Counted from the first letter of the stretch, positions 23,290-34,114 are shown. The stretch is 64,000 nt of DNA from Hydractinia symbiolongicarpus (GCF_029227915.1 NC_079879.1:23636501-23700500); one strand, 5' to 3'. The notes: generated by a model from the letters alone, not told the origin. A program made the numbers and translations.

Positions 23290-23808
23290 TTATTCTGAGA
23301 CATAACAATTACCCTTTGTAATTGCCCACATAGGTTGGGTATTGCTATAGTGGAGCTGTCTCGCCACTTTGATAGGGATCTTGCGGTCAATATGCCACTC
23401 TTTGCGATAATTATCTTAAGCCATGCCTTTCGTGAAATGTGCTTCAACATGAGCCCGCAATCTGCTCATGTCACATCCAAGGTGTTCTTTAGAACTAAGC
23501 TTCTTATTCCTTCGCAGAGCCTTGCGAGTTTGAACTCGAACAACATGAGCGATATCTCCAACTGGGTCGCAAATGAGGTATTTGGATCTCTCTTTTTTAT
23601 GGCTACAGATTTGACTTCCGCCACATTCCTTGCAATGAGATTTTACCCTACCATGTTCGCTGCAGATTCTTCCATCCTTACACTCTTTGCAGTTTGCTTT
23701 TCGTATATTATGATGACATCTGGTTCGTTCTTTAACATCCATGGACTTGATGCACATCTTCGACTGTTCCCCATTTCCCTTGATCCTAAAATTTTCCAAA
23801 ATTTTCAT
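23290..23808 (-). pseudogene. HNH endonuclease with Cys-rich repeats, single nonsense codon
   Basis: From 23808 the frame carries repeated zinc-knuckle-like units: RCHHNIRKANCKECKDGRIC, then EHGRVKSHCKECGGSQICSH. The C-terminal part reads YLICDPVGDIAHVVRVQTRK, LGCDMSRLRAHVEAHFTKGM and, in the same frame past one TAA (23416-23418), EWHIDRKIPIK and LHYSNTQPMWAITKGN before TAA at 23290. HIDxxxP plus NTQPMWA is the HNH core of giant-virus and mobile-intron nucleases. The stop replaces the expected Trp of the KGMxWDNY-type motif. Everything else is one uninterrupted frame, which makes it the best preserved gene on this strand. The start codon is uncertain. Confidence 0.75.
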
Positions 23809-24046
23809 GATTACAGCGCCTTTATTTTCCAGTTTCTTCCAGTTTCTTTCATGTTGTTTTGTGTTTGCTTATATGACAAACACAAATTTAATTGGTCAAA
23901 ATATTATTATTTATTTTTTCCGGATATCGAGGCTGGTATCTACCCTTCTTTGACTGCCATTTCTCGACTGGCGCGTCCTGCTGCGAAGTAGCAAGTTATT
24001 TTCAATACATCACTGGTGTCCATCTTCGCAAAAGGCTGTTCTATTC

Positions 24047-24271
24047 CTAAAAATATTTTCCGGCTAGGGTATTGTGTAGTGTGAATCCGATGTCTATCAG
24101 AGTCTCATAGAGCGTATCAATATTTTCTTTCTCATAAGGCGTAACGTACTCATTTATATTATATAGTGTTCAATGCATTTTAAATATGCCTAGCTTTTTT
24201 TGAAATTTTTTTTCAACAGGTGGTTGCTCTGATGTTTTGTTATCAGACTGATTCTGCTGCTGTATTCCGTG
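24047..24271 (-). pseudogene. Unassigned Polinton reading frame, one internal stop
   Basis: In the same frame as the upstream gene at 24272-24541, the reading continues past its stop as KTSEQPPVEKKFQKKLGIFK, another stop, and then NEYVTPYEKENIDTLYETL and IGFTLHNTLAGKYF. The even reading suggests a separate small gene or a read-through domain. Family unknown. Confidence 0.35.
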
Positions 24272-24541
24272 TTATTTAAAACATTTATAATAGACGCCTC
24301 CCATTATCACAATAATACCAACCGCTGCCGTTCCTTCTAAAATTGCAGTAGAAGAGGACCCAGTACTTATTGAACTACTTAGTACAGTATTTGATATTGA
24401 ACTGTCTCCAGAACTGCTCCTCATTTCTTCTATTCTCTTTTTCATTAATGCAGCTAACTTGTGACCTTGTGCTACTAGACCGGGGTTCTTAACTGGTTTT
24501 GTAATTATTTGTTTTGTACCTTGTTGTGTACTGTCGCCCAT
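24272..24541 (-). CDS. Polinton small single-pass membrane protein
   Basis: 89 residues. It starts MGDSTQQGTKQIITKPVKNP, then GLVAQGHKLAALMKKRIEEM (a basic amphipathic helix). A serine-rich linker follows, then one C-terminal membrane segment (AAVGIIVIMGGVYYKCF). The NPGxVAQGHKLAAxMKKR signature recurs in animal Polintons. No break is seen. The C-tail topology suggests a membrane-anchored accessory protein; function unknown. Confidence 0.65.
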   Translation of the reverse strand: MGDSTQQGTKQIITKPVKNPGLVAQGHKLAALMKKRIEEMRSSSGDSSISNTVLSSSISTGSSSTAILEGTAAVGIIVIMGGVYYKCFK

Positions 24542-24559
24542 TTTAGGTTGAGATTGACT

Positions 24560-24830
24560 GCTACAAAATTTAAAAATTATTTTTTAATTCACATTTCTCA
24601 TGATAGTATTTCGAATTCTCTAACTCTAACTCGCAGACATGAGCTGGATAATTATAATTTTTCCACGTATATCAATGCGATGATTCAGCCATTCGTTGAT
24701 GCTTGCTATAATTCCATATGGAGTTCTAAAATGGACGCGTGCCATGTCCTGAGCATATAATTCATATAAGCCTACAACTTGTTTTGACATATTATCTTCC
24801 TGATTTTCTTCAGTTTCATGTTTTTTTCGG
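24560..24830 (-). pseudogene. Short reading frame next to the PolB 3' end
   Basis: Minus strand reading MSKQVVGLYELYAQDMARVH then FRTPYGIIASINEWLNHRID. It lies where the PolB palm should be but does not look like palm sequence; it resembles a small separate Polinton gene. It directly abuts the 13-G run at 24829-24841 that also ends the polymerase. Confidence 0.4.
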
Positions 24831-24841
24831 GGGGGGGGGGG

Positions 24842-27413
24842 TTTTCAGGCCCCTCAATATCAACTTGGGCAAACCCAAACAAGAAGCCTGTTTGCACATG
24901 TCGTGTTAGTTTTTCAACGTTATCCGGTGATCTAGGCTCAGCAATCTTGAGCAATTTTTTCTTACCGAAGGGGAAGTCAGTGTGCTAGGATACAGCATGC
25001 TCGCGTCTAGCCCTAGGATTGTTTCGCACTGTTTAGCGTCCTTGTATACATGTGATCTAATACCTATTATACCACGCTCGTGGTACCTACAAAATACGAT
25101 CGCTTGGCGTCCTACCATACCTGTTTGTAAGAGCTTGTAGGCCACATTCTCTGTACATTTTTCACATGTTTTCTGCACCTCTTTACAAGTCTTGCTGTAG
25201 CAGTCTTCCTTACATTTGTGCTTGCATGGTTGGCCTGGTGCATATAAAATTCTGCGCAAAAGGCTTCAATTCTTCAACGGATAGTGTGTTTCTACTGCTT
25301 CGTCGGCTATAGAAGTCCTCGTGCGCAACAGGCCCGACATGGCTCAACTTACCATTGATACGGGAACACGAGCTTCTGTAGCTTGCATTCGAGGGATTTG
25401 CACCATCGGTCGTAGCTCATAGCAGGAGCGAAGAAATTTTTGATGTCAAGAAATTTGAATTTGGATGTTGTCACGAACATATAATTGCTGTTTGCAACCT
25501 TGATTTTTTCACTTTCATCTTGCGCAATTTCCTCAACAAAATACCGCTTGATCACATTTGAATCATACTTACCACTGTTGAACCCAATATCAGCTACCTG
25601 ATTTACCCATTCGGTCCACACATCTTGGCTCTTTTTAGAAAGCATGTTGAAATCGTCAGGTTAAGGATACATTTTTTCAACTTCAGCAATAATAAAGCTG
25701 TGCCTCCTTTCGAGCTCCTCCACAAAAAGTTTCAATAAAACTTGAGGGTCTTTATTTTCTATGAACGTTAGGTTGTCATTCAAACTGTCATGAATACCAA
25801 CGCTTACCGGGATTTGCCTCGAAAGGTATGTCAAATCAGAGGTTTGCTGGTAATTTAGAGGTGGCAAGAGGGCTTTGAAATCAAACACAATATAATGAGG
25901 GTACCGGAAGTTTAGGTAGATTTTCACATCCTACACCGTGAAGGTTGTATCCCTGTTCTTCTATAATAGCCTCCTTTTTCATCGTATGCTCATACCGGTA
26001 TGTATTAGGTTCTGACTGACACGAGCATCCGTGCCAGTAACATCCGTGGTACTCGTAAATAGTCTTCGTGATAGGCTCATAGCCGTCGACTTTCCACTCC
26101 CTTCCTTTGTCATCACGGACAACGCGTTCACCACCATGACCACATAAAGCATGTTATATATGTCTCCCTCAACATAAAATACCTTCTCCGACTTGCTCGG
26201 CATACGTTTCACTTTCTCAGCCTTGCAAATGATTGTTGCCTTGCCCCCCTCGCATTCATTTTTCTTATGCCGCGTGATATTTCGGGCTTCAGTGAAGAGC
26301 TGACCGCATACCTCGCACTCCAACGTTTTTGCCAATACCTTGATATTTTTTATATAGAAACAGTGGCCTTCCAGCATTCCAATAGTGATGTCATCCAGCC
26401 CTTCCTTATCCCACTTCTGCCCATAAATGAGTCGCCATGGTGCTTTTGCATTGTTTGATTTAGGCTCATATACTTTGATGTTAAGCTTGAAATGGTTTGC
26501 AATACCTTCCAGTTCCAACAGCTTTGTAGGACGCACATCTTAACGCTTTAACTTGGAGTGCTCGTAGTACTCTCGGGCTAATGCACGAGTTGGCTTTGTT
26601 ACGAATTCTGTTCCATGTTCTATGTTATCCATCGTTATTGCTGCTAAGCATCTCCAAAAGTATAAATTGCCCGTTCGTTCTGCTTTCCCATCCATAGCGT
26701 AGATGCACCTCCTTTTTCGCAGCCAATCCGGAAGAGGGCCACATCCCAACAGCTTATAATCTTGATCTGTACATGATCGAAGACGATTTTCCCTTCATAT
26801 GCTCGTGGGGTCTCGGTGGTTCTGACTTGTGGTAAATATGCTTTACTACAAAACTCACCATCCTCTAAATCAAGACACTTCATTTCACATTCTTCTATGA
26901 ATCCTTAGATTTCTGCAATGCTTGATAGCAACTTGGAGGCTTTTATAATATAAAGATGCACCACCTCCACCTTGGTGAATTTTGCACCTGAAACTGCAAA
27001 CAACATTTACGCGCATGTCAATGTATGGTGTAATTTTTCGCACGATAGCATCCGTTAGTGGTTGGTTCAAATTTTTGTCGATTCTCCATGTTTTGACACG
27101 ATTCCCATCCTCCAACGTTTTTATATCATTTTCACCAAAATATGCTGAATATCTTTAATACCCATGGCTTCCTTATTTTTTTGTGGAAACAGATGCTTGA
27201 TGTCCTCAATACCTGTGTAGTTCTCTTGGTTGTCTGTTCGATCTCATCGTGAAGCGTCGTTCCTCTTGAAAATTGTTCCTTTAATTTTTTATAATAATCG
27301 CTAACGGTATCCCGCACACTCTGCAATTGAGCGGTAATAGCATTGGTAGTGGATGCAACTGGTGCTGATATAGCATTGTATATTGCGCTGATTGCATTTC
27401 TAAAAAAATTCAT
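24842..27413 (-). pseudogene. Polinton protein-primed DNA polymerase B, broken and lacking its palm
   Basis: A chain of minus-strand frames. N-terminal helical region (27132-27413); KNLNQPLTDAIVRKITPYID (26885-27115); MGCGPLPDWLRKRRCIYAMD (26540-26749); a C2H2 finger ECEVCGQLFTEARNITRHKK (25979-26536). Exo I has YIVFDFKALL (25661-25927), exo II/III FNSGKYDSNVIKRYFVEEI and KFKFLDIKNFFAPAMSYDRW (25349-25645). A CKHKCKEDCYSKTCKE region is followed by polymerase motif DASMLYPSTL (24906-25259) and GFAQVDIEGPE. No DTDS motif or thumb is found: the reading ends at a run of 13 G (24829-24841), pointing to an internal deletion. In exo I the expected catalytic Glu of DxE is Lys (codon at 25874-25876). 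At least eight frameshifts. Confidence 0.9.
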
Positions 27414-27473
27414 TTAGTCCTTTTATTATATACACATTTTTATCAAAAGATTTTTTTTTAAATGGACAATATT

Positions 27474-27708
27474 TTACTCCACTTGCGCATGATGACGTCA
27501 CACTCTGTCGGATATCGTTGAAGGTTATGCGCATGCGCAGCAACAAATTTTGATGACGACATATGGTTGCCATGACAACAAAGATATTTTTGTGCACAAT
27601 CTACATGGAGTCGTGCATTGTACGGGGGATGGCGGGGGAGAGAAGGAGAAGCAGGGGATTTACACCGGAACCCTAAAAGTGTGTATTGAGAAGCTCCCTA
27701 CATCTACT
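27474..27708. repeat. Polinton right terminal inverted repeat
   Basis: Inverted partner of 12320-12553. The short plus-strand frame over it (27550-27750) is not a gene. The TAAAGT just outside repeats the left flank. Confidence 0.93.
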
Positions 27709-29625
27709 AAAGTCATTACCCTACTTGGGTGCAAAACTCAATGTTTTTAGTCAATGTTTGATTCTATTTTTATAATTGTTTTATTGAAAAGCTGGCTGTG
27801 TTCTCTTTAAATCTTTTTCGGGCAAATTAGCTAAATTTACACAAATCAGCAGGCAAAATTCTACAGGCCGTAAGCCGTGTGCCAGTCCATTCCAAACTTT
27901 ATTTCAGGTAGAATTAAAAATGAAATTAAATTATATCTATGATTTGCATGTAGATAGATCTAGAACACATATACAGTACAAAGGTTTTTAACAATAATTT
28001 GACTTTCTTTACCTAAGGTCTGCATTTTTTTGCCTGTCAATTTTCTGAATTTTTTTGGGCATGCACGAATCTCTTTAAAAGATAAACATTGGAACTCATA
28101 TTTTAGTAGGCAAATATAATGAGCTTATTTGATATACAAACCATGTCCATGGGATGCACATTAAGTGAGGGACATGAATGTAACCTGTAGTGCACTTTTT
28201 TGTCATTGCCTTTTAAATGAAGAAAACTCTCACAAATTCGTCATATCACAAATTTTAATCCTATCCAACATAAGGATAGACATAAAGAATGATTTTGTGT
28301 TAGCTCTACTTCCTATGTTTCAGAATTTGAGCTATTTAAATGATGCCGATAAAGGTTTTGTAACAAAACTTCTAAATCTGGACCAAACAAACAAGGAATA
28401 TTTTTGAACAAATTAATTCTTCTAAGGGTATCATACTGAGGAAATTTAACTTCAAAAGGTTCCATTTTTATTTTTGGGCCAGTAATTGACTATGTTCCGC
28501 CGCATATTTTCACATATCGTGGCCACATATCGTGTCCCTTTTACAAAATAAGATCTCTAAATATTAATCTGCGAAAAAGGGTTTCTTTTCTTGGTGGCAG
28601 TTTATATATATAATTATATTATATTATAATTAACTTGGCAGGAGTTTGCATTTTAAAACTTAGGAATTAAGTTTTTATTCTCGGCTCTGTTATTACAATA
28701 TTAAAAAAGAAAACATAAAACTTTTGGAGAAACTGATTTACCTACATATATGGTATATTTTAATTTTATAAGAGTTTGACTGTAATATTCAACTGTAGCA
28801 AACCATTTTCACTGCAGTTGATTTGCGTAGTCATTTCATTATAAAACATCAAAGGTTTTGCTACTAACAGAGGCAGAGGCAGTATAAAGTTGAAAATGCA
28901 ATATTCCATAAATTTTGAAGCTGAATTCAATAAAATTGTCAAACATGCTAACCCGAATCCAATAATAATCGCTAAATTTAGCTCTACAACCTCATTCTTA
29001 GCTTTGATTTAAAAAAAAAAATTTCGAAAGATTTGTGTACAAATTCCATCGTGTTCTCAACAAAATCACCCACCTGGAAAATTCATTAAATATGTCGTTT
29101 ATAAATATGAGGTTGAGCTGTCTCAGGATGTCACGTTAGCTAGCTAGGTACCTTTATAGTTCACAGTCCAGCTTTCCAGTTAGTTAGCTAGAGCTCATGA
29201 ATTTTAGTGGAAACAAACTTTTAAAACATTTTTTTAATTAAAGGCCTTTTGCCAATATTGAACAATCAAGCTAAGTCAGATCAGATAGAAAAAAGTCAGT
29301 AAAATTCTGACAATTTTGCTTTTACTGACAAAAAAATTCCTTTGATATTGTGCCTTTTTTTCGCCTGTCTTTTCTAAATCTTGCTTCTAAGGCGAGCGTC
29401 ATATATGCATCTTATTATCTTTAAAATTTCAAAAATGCCCAGTATATCCGGGCATTTTTATCACGTGACCAGTTCCAGGGTCAATTTTAGCTCTGCTAAA
29501 ACGGCTCAGGGGCCACAAGACCCTGGGGACGTGATTGGGTGTTCAAGTTATCGTGAGATAACCTGAAGGCTGATAAAAAGACGGGCTATGTTTGTTTTCA
29601 AATTGCTTTACCTTTTTATTTTCAG
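27709..29625. other. Intron of the GT31 gene, right of the Polinton
   Basis: AT-rich, no gene supported. The intron ends with a normal polypyrimidine tract and TTATTTTCAG at 29625. An 80-codon frame at 28165-28407 has no motifs. Confidence 0.5.
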
Positions 29626-30387
29626 TTAAAATGTATCTTCTTCACCGATGGTCTTGTTAAAGACAGTGATAAGGACGAACTGAAAAATGAAAACAGGCAG
29701 TACGGAGATTTGTTTTTACAACCAATATCAAACGGTATGCATTTTGGGGAACGATTGTTATACCAACTACAATGGGCCATTCTAGCGTACGATTTTGATT
29801 ACTTGGTCAGGATAGATGATGATCACTTTCTTTGCTTAGATGTTTTGTTGTATGAACTTCAACACAAGGTGCCAAAAACAAATGCGATATATGGATGGAT
29901 TCACTGCCAGAGAAACCTAATCCGGCCCGATGAAGGTTTTGTTGTGTTTTCGGAGGATGTAGTTTATAAATTTTTGTCCCAACCAAACGACACGATGATA
30001 TGCCATCCAGTAGGTGACCAACAAATAGCTTTATGGATTCAAAATTTGAAAATGAAAAATATATATTACCATGATGCGCGTATTCATCATGACCCCCCTG
30101 CAGCTCGGATACCATATTTACTAAATAAAACTAATGTTTGTCATGAATATATATCTCTACACGGAAGCTATCCAAAAGCGATGAAAATATTTTGGGACAA
30201 CAGAGGAGACAGGGGAGTTGATGTACAAAAGTCATCTCGCCGTATTCAAGAGTTTAAAAATTACTGTAACTTCGATCAAGCATTTGATTTTCGCTTGTTT
30301 CAGGGAAAATGGAGATACAATACAATGTTGTGCTCCTCAAACTCTACCGGGAGTACAACAGATAAAATATATAAGGGACGTGAATGA
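29626..30387 (+). CDS. GT31 beta-1,3-glycosyltransferase, exon 2 (catalytic part)
   Basis: The exon begins after TTATTTTCAG (29625) in phase 0, matching exon 1, and runs to TGA at 30387. It adds 253 residues to the 141 of exon 1 counted from the ATG at 9941. Visible GT31 features are KCIFFTDG at the start, then ENRQYGDLFLQPISNGMHF, then YDFDYLVRIDDDHFL with the DDD form of the DxD metal and UDP-sugar site, and later GYGW-like AIYGWIHCQRN and HPVGDQQIALWI. Several NxT/S sequons are present (for example NKTN and NDT), consistent with a lumenal domain. Length is normal for the family and no frameshift is seen, so the gene is likely functional despite the large insertion in its intron. Confidence 0.85.
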   Translation, partial: LKCIFFTDGLVKDSDKDELKNENRQYGDLFLQPISNGMHFGERLLYQLQWAILAYDFDYLVRIDDDHFLCLDVLLYELQHKVPKTNAIYGWIHCQRNLIRPDEGFVVFSEDVVYKFLSQPNDTMICHPVGDQQIALWIQNLKMKNIYYHDARIHHDPPAARIPYLLNKTNVCHEYISLHGSYPKAMKIFWDNRGDRGVDVQKSSRRIQEFKNYCNFDQAFDFRLFQGKWRYNTMLCSSNSTGSTTDKIYKGRE

Positions 30388-30621
30388 AATCATCTTAAAC
30401 AACAAGGCAAAAAATATCTGCATATTCAAAATGGTGGATGTTAAGTGTTTTTTCTTGTCATATAATATTTCTAAGATATGCGTATATGTTTATATATAAC
30501 AAATAGGCGATGATGCAATTTTTTTAGAAATGAAATTTGAAGTTTATAATGTTGTTGTTTTCATACAAACCTTTCGGTGGCTTATATCTGCCACATTTTC
30601 ATAGCAGTTGACTTAGGGTTT

Positions 30622-30697
30622 TAGTGCGCACTAACACACTTTCTAGCGTGCACTAGTTAATTGTCTAGTGCGCACAAGTAACTTGATTAGTGCGCAC
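30622..30697. repeat. Four copies of TAGTGCGCAC at an exact 22-bp period
   Basis: TAGTGCGCAC at 30622, 30666 and 30688, with the variant TAGCGTGCAC at 30644. The spacers differ in sequence but keep the period. The core GTGCGCAC is a palindrome. It could be a protein-binding array or a minisatellite seed. Confidence 0.8.
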
Positions 30698-31194
30698 CAG
30701 AGAGAGCTTCTGTCTGTCACTTTTGCAAAGTGGATAAAATACAATGAACACCCTCATTTGATGCAAGACTTCTCAAAATTCGAACAGAATATACATCTAC
30801 TGTTCTCACTATTTTGGGTATACTATATAAAGCTACACGATAATAAGAAAACAACAAATAAAACGCTTCTATACGCAAAAAAAAACAATACATAAACAAA
30901 AACTTTTGGTCAATATAGCGCACTATTTGTGGTGGCTTTGATTTTCATACTATTTGCACCCCTTTCAACTTTTCTTTATCACCATGACAGAACGCAGCAC
31001 ATACCAAATCACACATCTCTACAAATGTGTGAAATGACTGAACATATAGTGGTATATTTTTAAAAACAGCAGTGTTTATCTCTTCTCGGTGGCAATACTA
31101 CAGTGATAACTCGTTTTAACGGACTTCTGTTATAAAGAGTGGAGATCCTTTATAAAAGCGATACCCTTCTATACAGATAGCAGAAACCATTGGA

Positions 31195-31244
31195 AATCTT
31201 TATGTAAGTATCAGCTACTTAAAACTAACACTTACATAAAGATT
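31195..31244. repeat. Hairpin inverted repeat, 15-bp arms
   Basis: AATCTTTATGTAAGT and its complement are separated by about 20 bases. It lies in a repeat-rich stretch and is probably the core of a tiny MITE rather than a functional RNA. Confidence 0.6.
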
Positions 31245-31591
31245 CTCTCCAATTTGGTTTGTATAAAATCTTTTTATGGGCAGAAACTTTCGCGCATTAA
31301 AAAAAGCGAAATTTATGGAATAAACTTTAGCGTTTCGCAGTTTTTGGAACAAATTTCGCGAAAAAACCTTTCACGAATCCAAGAAAAAAGTTTTTTTTAA
31401 TGGAAAAAACTTCACGTTTTTCTAAATTGACTATGATTTCGCTTGAAATAAGTTTTGCTGTTTTAAAATTTCCAAAGGCAAAAACTTTTGCGCAAAAGGG
31501 CCAAAAACGCTCCACACAAACTATATATGAATTTGCTTTGTCTTACTGGAGATAAATTTTGACAGAATTTATTTTGAATTGAATATTATCC

Positions 31592-31785
31592 AGTGCGCAG
31601 TACACATCCGTTAATTCGAATGTCACTTAATTGGAACATTCTTTATTTCGAACAAATTTTCCGGTCCTTTGAATTTGGTCTCTGTGCTGTATATTTCGAA
31701 CTCAGTTAATTCGAACACTTCGCTTAATTCGAACAGATTTTTCGGTACATAGGCTTCCAAAAGCTCGTTAATTCCAACTTTGCGC
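31592..31785. mobile_element. Pogo/mariner-like MITE fragment
   Basis: Begins CAGTACACATCCGTTAATTCGAA and contains three further TTAATTCGAAC-like units in about 190 bp, the look of pogo/Tigger-type terminal repeats. No transposase and no clear partner end. Confidence 0.45.
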
Positions 31786-32683
31786 ACTCATTACCCCTTC
31801 TTGCGTGTTCAACACGGATGCGTACTGTATATATCTTGGGCTATATGGTATATAGATCGTCCGTCATATAGTCAATGTTAAATACTATAGGCTACATGGC
31901 AAAAGAGCCGCGGGTTTGATTTAAATTAAAGATGGTGAAACATTCACTGTTCACGTGCACTTCAAAGGTGGCTGGAAAAGTTAGATATTTATTTTTATTG
32001 AGATAAGCAGGCTCTAGTTTGTGCCGCAATCTGCCAAATAAGCTTGCTCCAGCTTGTGGTTTATCTGAGAGAAATCTTAGAAAATGTGAGAATAAAATGA
32101 GCGTTTCCACTGTGAATTGATAGCTAGCTAAGTTTTGTTATTAAAGATAATAAAAAATCCTTGGATTCTTGTTCGCGTGTAACTTTGTTCCCTATATCTT
32201 TCGAGTTCACCAGTAGCCTGTTTTATACAGAACGTTTACAATGTTGTTCTGTCATTTCAAATAAATAGGTAGCTATTTCCCATCTTAAACTTGCAAAATG
32301 TTTCATGTACAGGCTAGAACAAACCAAGTGTTACTTTTAGTGGGCAAAGCAAGAATTATAAGTTTATGTATAGCCCAAAGCTGTAAAAAAATGCCCAATC
32401 AAATATTATCCTTTGCTTCAAAAAGCTTCACTTCACAGCTTGGTGAACAAGCTGGAGTGTAATCAATATGTCAGGCTTGAGCCCAGTCTTTTCGAAAGGA
32501 ACAACTCATACCTTAACCCTCAGGGCTTAGTTTAGTTGAACAAACACCCCTCCCCCTTGTTAAAAAAATAGCTGGAAATGGAAATTTGAAGGAGTATCTT
32601 GCATACCTCATCAAATAATATTAAATTATAGTACATAACAATATTTTTGATCAAATTTCATAATGCAGTCTTCATTCTTCCCC

Positions 32684-33010
32684 AATACACCTTTACGATA
32701 ATTCGGGAAAACTAACACTCCATTGCAGCTTATTTAGCGATCAGAGGAGGTAAACATCACACTATTATAAGAGTTTATTAAGGAGAAAACACGTTTTTTC
32801 GTGATAACTTTTCTTGCTGCGTTTTGTTTTTAATGAAAAGTACACATAAGTTGTATATATCTTATTATTAACGTTTCCTGAAAATTTAAAAGAAATTGAT
32901 TCGACAGAAGTTAAAAAACTGGAGAAAACACGCTTTCGTCTCTAACAAACTCTCATAAAAACACGATTTTTACCTCCTTTTGTACAATTGAATTATCGTA
33001 AAAGTGTATT
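32684..33010. mobile_element. Foldback MITE, 327 bp
   Basis: AATACACCTTTACGATAATTC on the left is matched by the complement AATACACTTTTACGATAATTC on the right. The similarity goes on inward (GAGGAGGTAAACATC against AAGGAGGTAAAAATC, and GAGTTT). Arms are about 80 bp each. No coding capacity. Confidence 0.7.
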
Positions 33011-33745
33011 TCATGAATATCAAGATGCGCATACAGCAGGCATAGGGCAGATGGAACTTTAACAGTTGTGATGTTACAGCAATCGCTTGGAAAATCAGTT
33101 GAAGAAGAAGAAAAGAGGGAAAGAAAAAGACCACCTGTTTTAATAGTCTCTTGGATGTAATCCGAAATCTTAATTAAATGCTAAAAAAAACATGTTTACA
33201 AAGGATAAGCTGAATTATTTAAAAAGTTTTTGTGTTCATGTTTCTAAATCGTAAAAAATTCATTTGGCATTTGTTATTGTCGTTAAACTTTAAACTGTTT
33301 TGAATTTCTGTTACTTTTCATGTTCCATTCCTTTGAATTTTTATAAGAATTTACTAAAACATTTTTCTTAAAAAAATACCTTGTTTTCTTTTTAATAAAC
33401 AAGGAAATATATTTCTTGATGGTGATGTGGTATGGCAAATACCAATCTACAGGAAGTATTAAACTCCCCGCAGATTGGTAAACAGAACCAAATGAAACTT
33501 ATGGGACAGCATGATGCGCTGACCGAAGATTCCCTTTCTGATTTTTACTATCAATTGCAGTATATGTAAGATCCTGTGTTTTATGACTTAAACCACAGCA
33601 TATTTCTATTTCTAATTCTTCAGAAAAGACAGAAGGAGATAAGAAAGAGAGGATAGACTTTTGAAGATGCAGATATGATATCTTAATTTTTATATTTATA
33701 TTTTTATTTTTTATATAAGATGAAGTAATAATTTTAAAGAACAAA

Positions 33746-33796
33746 ATGGGTGAATCAAGGCTTTCAAATGGATGGCTATATCAGGCAGCTTATCAG
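33746..33796 (+). CDS. Tudor gene, putative first coding exon
   Basis: ATG at 33746 in a strong start context (AAAATGG) begins MGESRLSNGWLYQAAYQ and ends at CAG|GTAAGG in phase 0, compatible with the exon at 40005. An alternative upstream exon (ATG at about 33434, MANTNLQEVLNSPQIGKQNQ, ending before GTAAGA at about 33567) joins only in a phase that does not fit the next exon, so I treat it as possible 5' leader or an alternative start. The following intron (about 6.2 kb) holds two transposons. Confidence 0.4.
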
Positions 33797-34114
33797 GTAA
33801 GGCAAGGCTAGTTTCATCTTTTTCTGGAAAGTATATATACTGTATGTGTCATGTTTACTCTATTAATCCTGGTACTGGATTAAAGGGGAAGTAACCTCAC
33901 AATGTGAAGTTTTTTTTTCGACTACGTATTTGTATTTCAACTTGTAAAATCAGAAAAATAACACATAAAGACAAGAATTTATCTCTAAATACCTATATTC
34001 GCTGTTCATATCTCCGTAAAAACTTCGTTTTTGAAAAAAGCGTGTCAAAATAAAAAGACTGGGTTCTAATTTGAATATTTCATTTTATATTTCAAAAAAT
34101 TGGAGTTCGGAAAA

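Larger units (their letters stand above)
12320..27708. mobile_element. Polinton/Maverick DNA transposon, complete ends, dead genes
   Basis: About 15.4 kb bounded by imperfect inverted repeats of about 235 bp, starting AGTAGATGTAGGGAGC on the left and its complement on the right. The flanks share TAAAGT (12314-12319 and 27708-27713), fitting the 6-bp target duplication known for Polintons; one base is ambiguous between TIR and duplication. Inside are the family hallmarks: protein-primed PolB, a retroviral-type integrase, an FtsK/HerA-type ATPase and jelly-roll capsid genes, in blocks on both strands. Almost all are broken by frameshifts or stops, so the copy is old and non-autonomous. It sits wholly within an intron of the GT31 gene. 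No adenain-type protease gene was recognised. Confidence 0.95.
30388..33433. other. Intergenic region with small inverted-repeat elements
   Basis: 3' flank of the GT31 gene and 5' flank of the Tudor gene. It contains a 22-bp periodic array (30622-30697), a 15-bp-arm hairpin (31195-31244), pogo-like TTAATTCGAA ends (about 31592-31780) and a 327-bp foldback element (32684-33010), listed separately. No convincing coding sequence. Confidence 0.5.

Noticed and set aside
23335-23991. 218-codon plus-strand frame
   Set aside because: Antisense of the HNH nuclease gene, whose Cys/His repeats and HNH core explain the minus strand.
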